Source: an uncultured Nostocoides sp.
GTDB taxonomy: Bacteria > Actinomycetota > Actinomycetes > Actinomycetales > Dermatophilaceae
Length of the DNA stretch: 52,951 nt
Assembly: GCA_937873315.1 (NCBI GenBank)
Contig: CALMQX010000038.1
Span: 1-52,951 of the forward strand
Direction of reading: 5' to 3'
Shown one piece after another: positions 43,024 through 52,215 of the stretch (its first letter is position 1; every line of letters begins with the position of its first letter). Position numbers and translations under genes: made by a program. The notes under the pieces are model-generated. The model saw only the letters and a program-made list of their open reading frames with translations, was not told the DNA's origin and ran no database searches.

Positions 43024-43821
43024 CTAGCTGCGTTCCTCGGCGACCGAATTGCCGCCGTCGATGACGATCACCTGCCCGGTGACATAGGACGCGCCGGGAG
43101 CGGCCAGGAAGGCGACCGCGGTGGCCACCTCGGCCGGGATGCCGGAGCGCTGCGCGGGCACCCGGCGGCCTTCCTCGATTTCGTAGTTCAGCTGGGACTC
43201 GGTGGCGATCCAACCGGGCGCCACCGCGTTGACGGTCACGCCATGGGGCGCTTCATCGACGGCGAGCGCGCGGGTGAGTCCGACCATCCCGGCCTTGGCG
43301 GCGGCATACGCGGGGTCCTCGCGCATCGCCATCACGGCCCCGGTGACCGAGGCGACCATGATGACGCGGCCGGCATCGCTGCGCCGGATGTGCGGCATGG
43401 CTGCGCGGGTCATCACGTATGCCGTGTCGAGGTTGCGGGCGATGGAGGCCCGCCAGCGCTCCGGCGGCACCTCATCGATCGCGCCATCCAGGTAGTCATC
43501 CGAGCCGGCCATCCGCATGCCGGCGTTGTTCACCAGGATGTCGAGGCGGCCGTCGAGGTCCAGGGCCGCCTGCACAACCCGCTCAGCGTCGTCCTCGCGG
43601 GTGAGGTCTGCGAGCACGCCAACGGCTTTGGCCCCGCGTTGGCGCAACTCGGTCGCCCGTTCCTCAACCCGGTCGGTGGTGGAGGTGATGACGACCGCGG
43701 CGCCGCACTGCGCGAGCAGGTTGGCGCTGGCAAAGCCGATGCCGTTGGCCGCGCCGGCCCCGGTCACGATGGCCGTGGTCCCGGCGAGATCAAAGACCGC
43801 CGGCAGTCGCATCCCCCGCAT
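43024..43821 (-). CDS. Short-chain dehydrogenase/reductase (FabG-like)
   Basis: 265 residues. TGAGAANGIGFASA at ~20-33 (nucleotide loop with an Asn insertion), NNAGMRMAG, catalytic Ser in MVASVTGAV, and YAAAKAGMVGL (Tyr, Lys). C-terminal VTGQVIVIDGGNSV is FabG-like. Reduces or oxidises a carbonyl/alcohol; seven bases after gabT, so it may act on the succinate-semialdehyde branch or an unrelated substrate, which sequence cannot settle. ATG 43821 used; ATG 43812 is a near alternative. Confidence 0.88.
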   Translation of the reverse strand: MRGMRLPAVFDLAGTTAIVTGAGAANGIGFASANLLAQCGAAVVITSTTDRVEERATELRQRGAKAVGVLADLTREDDAERVVQAALDLDGRLDILVNNAGMRMAGSDDYLDGAIDEVPPERWRASIARNLDTAYVMTRAAMPHIRRSDAGRVIMVASVTGAVMAMREDPAYAAAKAGMVGLTRALAVDEAPHGVTVNAVAPGWIATESQLNYEIEEGRRVPAQRSGIPAEVATAVAFLAAPGASYVTGQVIVIDGGNSVAEERS

Positions 43822-43828
43822 CGCTGGC

Positions 43829-45166
43829 TCAGCCGGTCACAGAGACGGCGAAGGCTTCCTCGAGGATGTCCAGGCCCTCGTTGAGCAGGTCATCACCGAT
43901 GGTGAGCGGGGGCAGGAAGCGGAAGACATTGCCCAGGGTGCCGCAGGTCAGGGTCACCAGGCCGCGATCGTGGCAGGCCTTGTTGATGGCACCGGTGAGC
44001 GCGGCGGCCGGCTCCTTGGTGTCGCGGTCCTCGACGAGCTCCATGGCGATCATCGCGCCGCGGCCGCGGATCTCACCGACCTGCTCGTACTTGGCGGCGA
44101 GTTGCTCAAGGCGACCCTTGAGGACGGCCTCGATCTCGCGGGCCCGACCCACGAGGTTCTCCTCCTCCATGGTCTCGATGCTGGCCAGGGCTGCGGCGCA
44201 GGCGACCGGGTTGCCGCCATAGGTGCCACCCAGCCCGCCGCCGTGGATGGTGTCCATGATGTCGGCGCGGCCGGTGATGCCGGAGAGCGGCATACCGCCC
44301 GCGATTCCCTTGGCGGTCACGATGAGGTCGGGGACGACGTCTTCGTGGTCGCAGGCGAACCAGTCACCACTACGGCAGAAGCCGGACTGCACCTCGTCGG
44401 CGATGAAGAGGATGTCGTGATCGCGACACCACTGTGCCAACGCGGGGAGGAAGCCGGGCGGCGGGACGATGAAGCCACCTTCGCCCTGAATCGGCTCGAT
44501 GATGACCGCGGCGGTGTTCTCCTCACCGATCTGGGCGTGGATCTGGTCGGTGATGTAGGCGAAGGCCTCCTGCTCGCAGTGCTCCGGACCACCCGGCCAG
44601 CGGTAGGGGTAGGCCATGGGCACCCGGTAGAGCTCGCTGGCGAACGGCCCGAACTTGTGCTTGTAGGGCATGTTCTTGGCGGTCATGGCCAGGGTGAGGT
44701 TGGTGCGTCCGTGGTAGGCGTGGTCGAAGGCGACGATCCCGTCCTTGCCGGTGAAGTGCCGGGCGACCTTGACGGCATTCTCCACGGCCTCAGCGCCGGA
44801 GTTGAACAGTGCGGACCGCTTCTCGTGATCGCCCGGGGTGCGCGCGTTGAGCTCCTCACAGACCGCGACGTATTCCTCGTACGGGTTGACCATGAAGCAG
44901 GTGTGGGTGAAGTCCTGGATCTGGCGCTGAACTGCGTCGATGATGCGCTGGTTGCCATTGCCAACCGTGGTCACCGCGATGCCTGAGCCGAAGTCGATCA
45001 GCTGGTTGCCGTCGACATCGCGCAGGATGCCGCCCGCACCGGACTCCACGTAGGCCGGCAGCCCGGTACTCACGCCCGTGGACACCGAGGCGAGCTTGCG
45101 CTGCTGCAGCTCCATGGACTTCGGTCCAGGGATGGCGGTGTTGAGGATACGGCGCTGTTCGATCAT
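43829..45166 (-). CDS. gabT: 4-aminobutyrate aminotransferase
   Basis: 445 residues. Class III PLP aminotransferase: IDFGSGIAVTTVGN, FNSGAEAVENAVKVARHFTGKDGIVAFDHAYHGRTNLTLAMT, IIEPIQGEGGFIVPPPGFL, FIADEVQSGFCRSGDWFACDHEDVVPDLIVTAKGIAGGMPLS with Lys286 as Schiff-base lysine, and GTYGGNPVACAAALA. Converts GABA and 2-oxoglutarate to succinate semialdehyde and glutamate. ATG 45166 lies seven bases after TAGGCT (45179-45174); the frame upstream is not coding. Operon with the SDR. Confidence 0.95.
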   Translation of the reverse strand: MIEQRRILNTAIPGPKSMELQQRKLASVSTGVSTGLPAYVESGAGGILRDVDGNQLIDFGSGIAVTTVGNGNQRIIDAVQRQIQDFTHTCFMVNPYEEYVAVCEELNARTPGDHEKRSALFNSGAEAVENAVKVARHFTGKDGIVAFDHAYHGRTNLTLAMTAKNMPYKHKFGPFASELYRVPMAYPYRWPGGPEHCEQEAFAYITDQIHAQIGEENTAAVIIEPIQGEGGFIVPPPGFLPALAQWCRDHDILFIADEVQSGFCRSGDWFACDHEDVVPDLIVTAKGIAGGMPLSGITGRADIMDTIHGGGLGGTYGGNPVACAAALASIETMEEENLVGRAREIEAVLKGRLEQLAAKYEQVGEIRGRGAMIAMELVEDRDTKEPAAALTGAINKACHDRGLVTLTCGTLGNVFRFLPPLTIGDDLLNEGLDILEEAFAVSVTG

Positions 45167-45378
45167 GCCTAGGAGCCTAATGCTCGGCGGGCGGCTGGAG
45201 GAACTACGGATTCCGCAGGTTGGCGGAGCAGATGTCGGGGCGAGGATGCGGAGGTACCCCACCACAGTGTTTGCCTCAGGGTTTCGGGGAGCCGTAGTGT
45301 GCCGGTGGCGCGGGCAACCGCGGCGGAGGATAAGGTCTCGGTTGGCACAGTGCGCTGCCGTGAAGGGGAGGGATTGCC

Positions 45379-47277
45379 GTGGCAACCTGGTCAGGCCCTA
45401 GCGGCCGTTTGAATGTTGGCTCGCCTCGGAGGCGAGCCCGGTCGACCTATGTCGCTGTCGTGGCCGCCACGGTATTGGCGAGCATTGGCCTGGTGGCAGC
45501 CCCGGCTCATGCCGCGGCCCCACCTCCCGTGCTCGTCTCGGTCACGCCGCCGAGCGCGGCGGTGACTCCCGGCGCGGCCTACTCCGCGGACTTCGCCGTG
45601 GCCGATCGCGCGAGCTTGGGCACGGCCGAGTTGACCTGGTACAACCCGGTCGGTCGCAGCCGCACCGTCGCTCAGTGGTCTGGGGACGCGGGGGCCCCCG
45701 CGCCGGTACCTGCCAAGGCGACCCTGCCGGCGTCCTCGGCCAATGGGTCCTACATGCTCGAGTCGGTGACCCTTCGGGAGAAGGACGGCGACACCGCGAG
45801 GTATTACTACAACGGGGTTCTCGTCGTGACCACCGGGGGTGCGACGACCACCACGACCCATGGCCTACCGATGTCCGCGTGGACGCTCTCGGTCGCCGGG
45901 GGAACCGCTGACTATGACGCGCCTCACCTGACGTCGATCGGCTATGCGACGACTCCCACGACAGCGGGGACGGAGTACACCGTCACCTTCGCGGCCACGG
46001 ATGCCAGCGGGCCGGTGTCTCTGACGATGTGGTTCGAGCGAAGCCCGGGTTCTGTCACGCTCAAGGCTGGCGCGCATGCGTCTGGCCCCACCACCAGCAC
46101 AGTCAGTTTCCCTGCCTGGGGCACGTGGATCCCCACAACGATCCGCGTCAGCGACACCAAGGGCAATTACGCAGACTGGGAGCCGAGCAGCTCGGCCTGG
46201 GTCGACAGCTGGGGACGCCGAACGTCCGGCATCGTCGCCTACGACGCGCTGACCGCTGTCGTGAAGCCGGCCGCACCCGCGGCTCGGATTGATGCGACCC
46301 CGTCGGCTGCTCGAGTCATCCTCTCGCAAACCTTGGAAGCGAAGGAGGTCGGTACCTCCTACACCATTACCGCCATGCCCTCGGGCGCCACTCGGCAGGT
46401 CGTGCCGGCTGCCCTCCAATCCGATGTGCGGTTGGCCATTCCGCGGGGCGTGCCCCAGACCATTACCGTGACGGCGACCAGTAGCGCCGGAAATAGCAGC
46501 AGCGTCAGCCGAGTGGTCACGTCCTTGCCGTCGCGCAGCATCGCGGTGGTCAGTGACGCGACCCGTGACGGGTTGCCGGACATCTTTGCTAAGTCCCTGG
46601 ACGTGTACCCTTGGTCGCCGACGTGCTGGGTCTACCCCACCAATGGCAAAGGCACGTTCAGAACGCCGCTTCAGTTCGATTACTGCGACGCACCACAGGT
46701 CGGCCCCTCCGAGCTCGCGGACTACTGGCCACCAGGTTCGCTGCTGTTGGTCGATAACGTCCTGACGGTGCGATACGCCAACGGGGGCGGCCACAATCTC
46801 GGTAGTGGTTGGGGCACCATGCGGTTTGTCGACGGCGCGCGGGACTTCTCCGGGGATGGTCTCCCCGACATCCTGGCCGTCACAGCCACAGGGGACCTTC
46901 GCCTCTACCGAGGCAAGCCGGGGGGGCAGATTCAACCTGGCGTGGTGATCAACCGCGGATGGGGAGCTTTCCACACGTTTATGGCCGTGGGTGACTTCGA
47001 TGGGGATCACAAGAACGACCTTGCGGCCAGTGACGCTTCTGGCCGGATGACGCTATTCCGCGGCAATGGCGCTGGAGGCTTCCTCGGAACCCGATCCTTG
47101 GGAGCTGGGTGGCAGTCATTCGGCGCCGTCATCGCGGCGCGCGACTTCGATGGCGACGGCAAGCAGGACCTTGCGGCGATCACGATGACCGGTCAACTCA
47201 TCCTTTATCGAGGCAACGGCGCTGGCGGGTTCCTCGGCACCCGGTCGCTGGGCTACGGCTGGCACAAGTTCTTCTGA
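45379..47277 (+). CDS. Secreted FG-GAP/VCBS-repeat protein 1
   Basis: 632 residues. Signal peptide RRRARSTYVAVVAATVLASIGLVAAPAHA, then ~370 residues of beta-rich Ig-like/Fn3-like modules (45550-46500), and from ~390 a C-terminal repeat domain with calcium-loop motifs DFSGDGLPDILA, DFDGDHKNDLAA and DFDGDGKQDLAA separated by GTRSLGAGW-type turns: an FG-GAP/VCBS beta-propeller-like domain. Likely an extracellular adhesin or substrate-binding protein; no catalytic motif seen. GGGGAGGG ribosome site before GTG. First of three tandem related genes. Confidence 0.75.
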   Translation: MATWSGPSGRLNVGSPRRRARSTYVAVVAATVLASIGLVAAPAHAAAPPPVLVSVTPPSAAVTPGAAYSADFAVADRASLGTAELTWYNPVGRSRTVAQWSGDAGAPAPVPAKATLPASSANGSYMLESVTLREKDGDTARYYYNGVLVVTTGGATTTTTHGLPMSAWTLSVAGGTADYDAPHLTSIGYATTPTTAGTEYTVTFAATDASGPVSLTMWFERSPGSVTLKAGAHASGPTTSTVSFPAWGTWIPTTIRVSDTKGNYADWEPSSSAWVDSWGRRTSGIVAYDALTAVVKPAAPAARIDATPSAARVILSQTLEAKEVGTSYTITAMPSGATRQVVPAALQSDVRLAIPRGVPQTITVTATSSAGNSSSVSRVVTSLPSRSIAVVSDATRDGLPDIFAKSLDVYPWSPTCWVYPTNGKGTFRTPLQFDYCDAPQVGPSELADYWPPGSLLLVDNVLTVRYANGGGHNLGSGWGTMRFVDGARDFSGDGLPDILAVTATGDLRLYRGKPGGQIQPGVVINRGWGAFHTFMAVGDFDGDHKNDLAASDASGRMTLFRGNGAGGFLGTRSLGAGWQSFGAVIAARDFDGDGKQDLAAITMTGQLILYRGNGAGGFLGTRSLGYGWHKFF

Positions 47278-47329
47278 TCTTTCCGCTAGGCCGACTCGCC
47301 CGGTCGGTCGGGGCGTTATGGTGATTGCT

Positions 47330-48865
47330 GTGGGGAAAGTGCAATGGCGTCGTCGGCGTCTCGCTGCCATTGTCGGCGTCATGACCCTCCTGGGCATGGG
47401 GTCCGCCAGCGCCCGAGCTGAGACGCCCCCTCCACCGGAGCCGATGGTTCTCTCGGCGCTCGCGATTGCCAGGCCGGCGGGTACGTATGGCTATCCCGAG
47501 GCGATCATTGATTTCACCGTGGCTGCCAACCCCACGCCAGAAACCGACTACCAGGCGACCTTCACCTACACGGAGGTCACCACCTCGGAAGAACGAGTCG
47601 TGTCCGTGCGGACGCTGGCCACACAGGGCACAGTCGCATTCGGTCAAATCGACGGAATGCCTGGTCGCACGGGCCGGTGGCGCTTGGACAAGGTGTCCTT
47701 CCGAAGCCTCGATGGCGTCCTGTCGTCGACCACCTACTTTCGGTCAGGGACGGTCCAGTTCTCCCGCACGTCGACCGATCCACCGGTGGAGACGACGCAC
47801 ACGGTCGATTTCGCCGCTGTCGATGTTGATTTCAGGCCAGCCCCGCCCAGTTCCGTCGTTGCGCGCACTCGAGCGCAAGGCGCTTGGCTGGGTGTCCGTC
47901 CGCCGGAGGATGGCATTGATCGGCCGGGGGCCATTGAGGTCACCGTCTCACCGGGCGGCATGATCGTCACGCAGCCCCTATCCGCCGACCCCCTCACCCC
48001 GACGGTCGTGGTCGTGTCCGGACTGGATAACGGCACGGTCTACACACTGTCTACCCGCGTGGTGGGTCGCTCCGGCGTCAAGTCCTCGCCGGTCACGCGG
48101 ACCGTGCGGCCCGCTCAGTCACTTCGGGTCTTCTCTTCCGGCGATGTCTCTGGAGACGGACGCCCCGATATCATCGCGGAATCACCGTGGTTTGAATGGT
48201 GCACCGACGTCTACACGTACCTGGGCAGTGGCCACGGTGCGATCACGAAGCGGACCGTGCTCGGACCCGAGTGCAGCGATGCGATTCGGCCCAGCGGACG
48301 GGACCTCGACACCCAGCAGAGTGGATACCTGAGTCGCAGAGGGGGACGACTGTTTCGGAAGGCATCCGGGGACTACCTCGACCTAGGCGCGGGATGGGGT
48401 GGCATGCGCTTCATTGACGGTGGGGCCCCGTGGCCCGCCGGGTCGCCCGAGTGGGCCGAGCACGCATCGATCCTCGCGGTAACCTCCACCGGCGATCTGC
48501 GCGTCTACAACAGCTTCTACCCGACGAGGACAATCAACTCTGGATGGGCAGGCTTCCAAGCCTTCTTGTGTCCAGGTGACGTGTCCGGCGACAAGGTGCC
48601 GGACATCCTGGCCGTCGATTCCGCCGGGGTCATGTGGCTCTACCGAGGCAACGGCCGCGGTGGGCTCATCCCCGGACGGTCGGCAGTTGGATCAGGCTGG
48701 TCCGGGATGGGCGGCGTGTTCCCATTGCGGGACTGGAATGGCGACGGCCGCAACGACATCGGCGGAATCACCATGACCGGGGAGTTGTACCTCTATGCCG
48801 GGACCGGCCGCGGCACCTTCCCGGTAAGGACTTTGGTCGGCAAGGGATGGTCGCAATTCCTATGA
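47330..48865 (+). CDS. Secreted FG-GAP/VCBS-repeat protein 2
   Basis: 511 residues. Signal peptide KVQWRRRRLAAIVGVMTLLGMGSASARA, a divergent N-terminal beta-domain (FTVAANPTPETDYQATFTYTE), an Fn3-like segment ending TVRPAQSLRVFSSGDVSGDGRPDIIA, and a C-terminal propeller-like domain with DVSGDKVPDILAVDSAGVMWLYRGNGRGG and DWNGDGRNDIGG. GTG 47330 lies seven bases after TATGGT (47317-47322). Its last 264 bases match the next gene with one difference, while the rest is much more diverged. Confidence 0.72.
   Translation: MGKVQWRRRRLAAIVGVMTLLGMGSASARAETPPPPEPMVLSALAIARPAGTYGYPEAIIDFTVAANPTPETDYQATFTYTEVTTSEERVVSVRTLATQGTVAFGQIDGMPGRTGRWRLDKVSFRSLDGVLSSTTYFRSGTVQFSRTSTDPPVETTHTVDFAAVDVDFRPAPPSSVVARTRAQGAWLGVRPPEDGIDRPGAIEVTVSPGGMIVTQPLSADPLTPTVVVVSGLDNGTVYTLSTRVVGRSGVKSSPVTRTVRPAQSLRVFSSGDVSGDGRPDIIAESPWFEWCTDVYTYLGSGHGAITKRTVLGPECSDAIRPSGRDLDTQQSGYLSRRGGRLFRKASGDYLDLGAGWGGMRFIDGGAPWPAGSPEWAEHASILAVTSTGDLRVYNSFYPTRTINSGWAGFQAFLCPGDVSGDKVPDILAVDSAGVMWLYRGNGRGGLIPGRSAVGSGWSGMGGVFPLRDWNGDGRNDIGGITMTGELYLYAGTGRGTFPVRTLVGKGWSQFL
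48587..48850 (+). repeat. 264-bp near-identical segment, copy 1 (other copy 50241-50504)
   Basis: By eye identical to 50241-50504 apart from one third-position change (ccg/cca). Offset is exactly 1654 bases. Flanking sequence on both sides is only distantly similar, so the identity is confined to the 3' coding module. Confidence 0.85.
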
Positions 48866-48950
48866 GACCGACACGATGGTGTGGCGCCGCGAGCCAGGCC
48901 ATGGCTCCGACTGCGGGGACGAACGTTTGAGCACGATGACTGGAGTGATG

Positions 48951-50519
48951 ATGAGTGCTGCGAAGATGAAGGTTCCAGCTTTGCTGGTGGTAGCCGTTCT
49001 GGCGATGCTCGGTGTCGGGTCGTCCCCTGCCTCTGCTGCGGACGGTGCGCCTCCCCCGGACGCCATCCTCTTGCAGTCGGTGCGCCTCATCTCGGCGCCG
49101 GTCGATGTAAGTCACCGTGGCACCCCGAGCCTCGAGGTCACACTTGCGGCGCCTCCGGCATACGGACAACCCATCACCGTGGCCGTGACGTGGGTGGACG
49201 AGATTACTGGCGGCCTCCTCCCCGGCCTCGAGACGGCCATCGCGGGAGCCACCACGATTAATGTGCCGATCAACCTATCCGATCGCGTCACTCGGCTCCG
49301 GCTCGACTCGGTACGGCTCGCGCAGCAAGATCGCAACCACCCGAGTGGCCAGGCTTACACGAACTACGCCAGATCATCCACCGCGAGTTTCTCGACGACC
49401 CTTGGCGGACAAGAATGGGTCTATTGGGCGCACAGTGTGGATCTCTCGCAGGGCGATATCGTCCTGCGGCCAGAGAAGCCGATTCCCGGCATGACCACTG
49501 CGCTCTCCCACGGCGCGTACAAAGAGTTCGCCTTCACGCATGAGCAGCAGTACAAGGGACAGCACTTCGGGGTTGAGACGACGATCTCCCCCGGCGGGCG
49601 GGTCGTTCGGACCCCTTCCAACCCGCTTAACGGCGACTACGCTGCGGCCAGCATTTCGGGGCTGACCAATGGTGTGACCTACACCATGTCGTCGAGTTTC
49701 ATCGGCACCGAAGGCATTCCCTCTGCACCAGTGGTCTGGACCGTCCGACCCATGCTCTCCACGAGAGTCTTCTCCCCAGGCGATACCACCGGTGACGGCA
49801 AGCCCGACATCGTCGCGGGAGCCCACCGAGCAAGTGACCTGTTGCCCACGGTCGTGCAGTACACCGGCGACGGACGAGGCCATATCACAGGCCTGCGTTC
49901 TCAACCCATGGACATCATCGGGAATATCGCACCAGCCGGGCCCCTCCTGCAATGGACACGGCCCTCCTGGCATGTGTGGGATCCGAAGTACCCACGCTTG
50001 TACCGCTGGACTCGTGAACTGAACGATGACTTGGATGTCGGCGGCGGCTGGGGAGCGATGCCATTCTTCGATGGTGGTTGCTGGTGGCCAGATCCCGAAA
50101 ATCTCAGCGATCGCAACGCGGTGGTGCTGAGCGTGTCGTCAACCGGCGCCCTCAGGGTGAATCGCTATCTCGAGCCATCAGTGATCATCAACTCCGGCTG
50201 GGGCGGATTTCACGCCTTCTTGTGTCCCGGTGATGCGTCAGGCGACAAGGTGCCAGACATCCTGGCCGTCGATTCCGCCGGGGTCATGTGGCTCTACCGA
50301 GGCAACGGCCGCGGTGGGCTCATCCCCGGACGGTCGGCAGTTGGATCAGGCTGGTCCGGGATGGGCGGCGTGTTCCCATTGCGGGACTGGAATGGCGACG
50401 GCCGCAACGACATCGGCGGAATCACCATGACCGGGGAGTTGTACCTCTATGCCGGGACCGGCCGCGGCACCTTCCCGGTAAGGACTTTGGTCGGCAAGGG
50501 ATGGACGAAGTTTCTCTGA
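48951..50519 (+). CDS. Secreted FG-GAP/VCBS-repeat protein 3
   Basis: 522 residues. Signal peptide KMKVPALLVVAVLAMLGVGSSPASA, then the same plan as protein 2: VSHRGTPSLEVTLAAPPAYGQPITVAVTWVDE, SISGLTNGVTYTMSS, TVRPMLSTRVFSPGDTTGDGKPDIVA, and a C-terminal domain whose last ~87 residues are the same as in protein 2 apart from the extreme end (WTKFL instead of WSQFL). ATG 48951 chosen for its GGAG at the right distance; ATG 48936 and 48948 are in frame. Function unknown; contains the only GTATGCCG copy beyond 44.3 kb. Confidence 0.72.
   Translation: MSAAKMKVPALLVVAVLAMLGVGSSPASAADGAPPPDAILLQSVRLISAPVDVSHRGTPSLEVTLAAPPAYGQPITVAVTWVDEITGGLLPGLETAIAGATTINVPINLSDRVTRLRLDSVRLAQQDRNHPSGQAYTNYARSSTASFSTTLGGQEWVYWAHSVDLSQGDIVLRPEKPIPGMTTALSHGAYKEFAFTHEQQYKGQHFGVETTISPGGRVVRTPSNPLNGDYAAASISGLTNGVTYTMSSSFIGTEGIPSAPVVWTVRPMLSTRVFSPGDTTGDGKPDIVAGAHRASDLLPTVVQYTGDGRGHITGLRSQPMDIIGNIAPAGPLLQWTRPSWHVWDPKYPRLYRWTRELNDDLDVGGGWGAMPFFDGGCWWPDPENLSDRNAVVLSVSSTGALRVNRYLEPSVIINSGWGGFHAFLCPGDASGDKVPDILAVDSAGVMWLYRGNGRGGLIPGRSAVGSGWSGMGGVFPLRDWNGDGRNDIGGITMTGELYLYAGTGRGTFPVRTLVGKGWTKFL
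50241..50504 (+). repeat. 264-bp near-identical segment, copy 2 (other copy 48587-48850)
   Basis: Partner of the segment at 48587-48850; see that entry. Covers the propeller module from GDKVPDILA to LVGKGW. Confidence 0.85.
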
Positions 50520-50720
50520 GTCCGCCTGGGCGCCGACGCGAAACCTCGCACCCCGTACATGGTGGAGAGGTGACTCGATTCGACCGTGTTCCCACCAGAG
50601 GTCTGTTGCTTACCGACGCCACGTCAGGCCATCGCGGCGCGCGACCAGGGAGACGCCACCGGCCAGCCACACGTCAGTGCCCTCAGCGAACACCAGCGCT
50701 CGCCTGAGGGGAGACCCGCG

Positions 50721-51170
50721 ATGGCTACGCAACCCATGGCTCGACACTCGGCTGGCACCCCAGCCGGCGGCCAGTTCGCTCCGATCCAGATGTCTGAGAC
50801 CCCCGTGGAGTTGGACATGTGGGATCCGCATGAAGGGACCTTCGAGTTCCCTCCGAGGCCTCGTGATGCGCGTGACGTCATCTACTTCTGGATGCGGGTG
50901 GAGATCCCCGACGAGGTGTGTTTCGCCACGCGCGTCGCGCACACGGACCGCCAGAACCGGGAAGTCCAGGAGGAGCTCGCCAACTACGAACGCCTAAACC
51001 CTCCGCCACCGAAGGGTCCAAGGCGCCTTGACGCGTGGCTCGAAGCCGAGAAGGAACACGTCACAGCCTGGGAGGGCGAACGGCGCTATACCGTCGACCA
51101 AACGCGGGACGCCGACGACGTACGAGACCATCATCGGGAAAGCCACCACTCAACACCGCGGATGACTTGA
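50721..51170 (+). CDS. Small acidic protein with HSAGTPAGGQFAP N-terminal motif
   Basis: 149 residues. Starts MATQPMARHSAGTPAGGQFAPIQMSE; an H-x-x-GTPAGGQFA leader of this kind is common on accessory and phage/plasmid-borne actinobacterial proteins. The remainder is charged and partly helical (DRQNREVQEELANYERLNPPPPKGPRRLDAWLEAEKEHVTAWEGERRYTVDQ). GAGGGGAGA ribosome site. No membrane segment, no recognised domain, function unknown. Supports a mobile-element history for this end of the window. Confidence 0.55.
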   Translation: MATQPMARHSAGTPAGGQFAPIQMSETPVELDMWDPHEGTFEFPPRPRDARDVIYFWMRVEIPDEVCFATRVAHTDRQNREVQEELANYERLNPPPPKGPRRLDAWLEAEKEHVTAWEGERRYTVDQTRDADDVRDHHRESHHSTPRMT

Positions 51171-51241
51171 TTCCCTGGAGGTACGTGGTTGAGAAACGGC
51201 GCCCTGGGCGACGGCCACCGATGCTGCGCGAACATGCGGGT

Positions 51242-51718
51242 CTACCCCTTACGGCTCGGCGCTATCCAAGACAACGCCAAACCCACGATGACGAAGCCGA
51301 ACAGTGTGACAAAAGCGAGGAGCAGCATGGGGAGGGATGCGAGCATTTTGTCATACGTCTCGCGCGTTATGCAGGAAATCACTCCCTTGTTGGCCACGGA
51401 GTACTCACATCCATGCTCCCCTCGACCCGGTGGGCCCGGAGGGACGGTCAAGAAGACGGCAAACGACAAGACAATCGACGCTGTCGCTTGAGCCATGCCG
51501 GAAAACAGCAATCTCTCATCTGGCTCGGGCTTTCCCTGCGAAGGCAGAATTTGCATGAGAATGTCCACACCCACGCAGATTTCGACAAGCACGAGGCAAA
51601 CAACCGAGATCCACGTGCCCACAACATTCGAATTAAACCAGGTCCACCAAGAGAAGGCGGTCGATACCGCTCCCGCGATGGCATATGCACCTACTCGGTC
51701 ATTCAACAATCGAAGCAT
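51242..51718 (-). CDS. Hypothetical four-helix membrane protein
   Basis: 158 residues. Hydrophobic stretches at ~8-25 (GAYAIAGAVSTAFSWWTWF), ~32-52 (GTWISVVCLVLVEICVGVDILM), ~72-92 (ATASIVLSFAVFLTVP) and ~128-150 (LPMLLLAFVTLFGFVIVGLALSW), with an extracytoplasmic loop containing EYSVANKGVISCITRETYDKM. No family recognised. Lower GC than the rest of the window. Start uncertain: an 18-bp duplication (51717-51752) provides two in-frame ATG codons after the same CGGCTGAGC; ATG 51718 used. Confidence 0.5.
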   Translation of the reverse strand: MLRLLNDRVGAYAIAGAVSTAFSWWTWFNSNVVGTWISVVCLVLVEICVGVDILMQILPSQGKPEPDERLLFSGMAQATASIVLSFAVFLTVPPGPPGRGEHGCEYSVANKGVISCITRETYDKMLASLPMLLLAFVTLFGFVIVGLALSWIAPSRKG

Positions 51719-51752
51719 GCTCAGCCGCCCAACCATGCTCAGCCGCCCAACC
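51717..51752. repeat. 18-bp tandem duplication
   Basis: ATGCTCAGCCGCCCAACC twice in a row, across the N-terminus of the membrane protein gene; it duplicates the start-codon region. Confidence 0.8.
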
Positions 51753-51980
51753 CAAATGCTCAATTTTGACTCCCGCCAGCATGCTACTGGAAGTAGGAGT
51801 GCTACGCCCCGAGGTTGTGCCCCGTGGGCCTTGTCGGCAGGATGCTGGCGCGCCGACGTCGTTCCTGGTCGACTGCCAAGGTCGCCCGACAGAGTGGCGA
51901 ATGGCCCCGTCCAAGGACGTCTCCCGATTCACGACGGTGCGCGCATGGAGACTCTGGTACATCTAGGCACTTTTCGCCCC

Positions 51981-52163
51981 TCACGACCGAAGAGGCCACC
52001 GCAAGACGCTTGCGTAGATTTGGTCGCACAACTCTTCGGCCAATTGATTGATATCCCGCTCTGCCAACGGGGTGATGGAGTTGAGAACGATCAGAGCTTC
52101 TTCAATATCCCTGTTCATTGCGACCCATAGGTGATCCACTGACATCTGCCTATCGTACGCCAC
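51981..52163 (-). CDS. Hypothetical 60-residue protein
   Basis: VAYDRQMSVDHLWVAMNRDIEEALIVLNSITPLAERDINQLAEELCDQIYASVLRWPLRS. Codon use and amino-acid composition look protein-like (amphipathic helices, acidic), unlike shadow frames here. GTG 52163 or ATG 52145 could start it. No family recognised. It follows a truncated ORF on the same strand by 52 bases and could be its small partner. Between 51764 and 51980 I see nothing I can support as a gene. Confidence 0.35.
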   Translation of the reverse strand: MAYDRQMSVDHLWVAMNRDIEEALIVLNSITPLAERDINQLAEELCDQIYASVLRWPLRS

Positions 52164-52215
52164 CTGGCTCGGGGAATCGGCTCGTTATCAGCGCATTGCT
52201 TTGCCTCGAAGCAAT

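Noticed and set aside
51685-51966. Plus-strand ORF of 93 codons
   Set aside because: Its start overlaps the membrane-protein gene and 18-bp duplication, and the sequence shows no domain; could not be supported.
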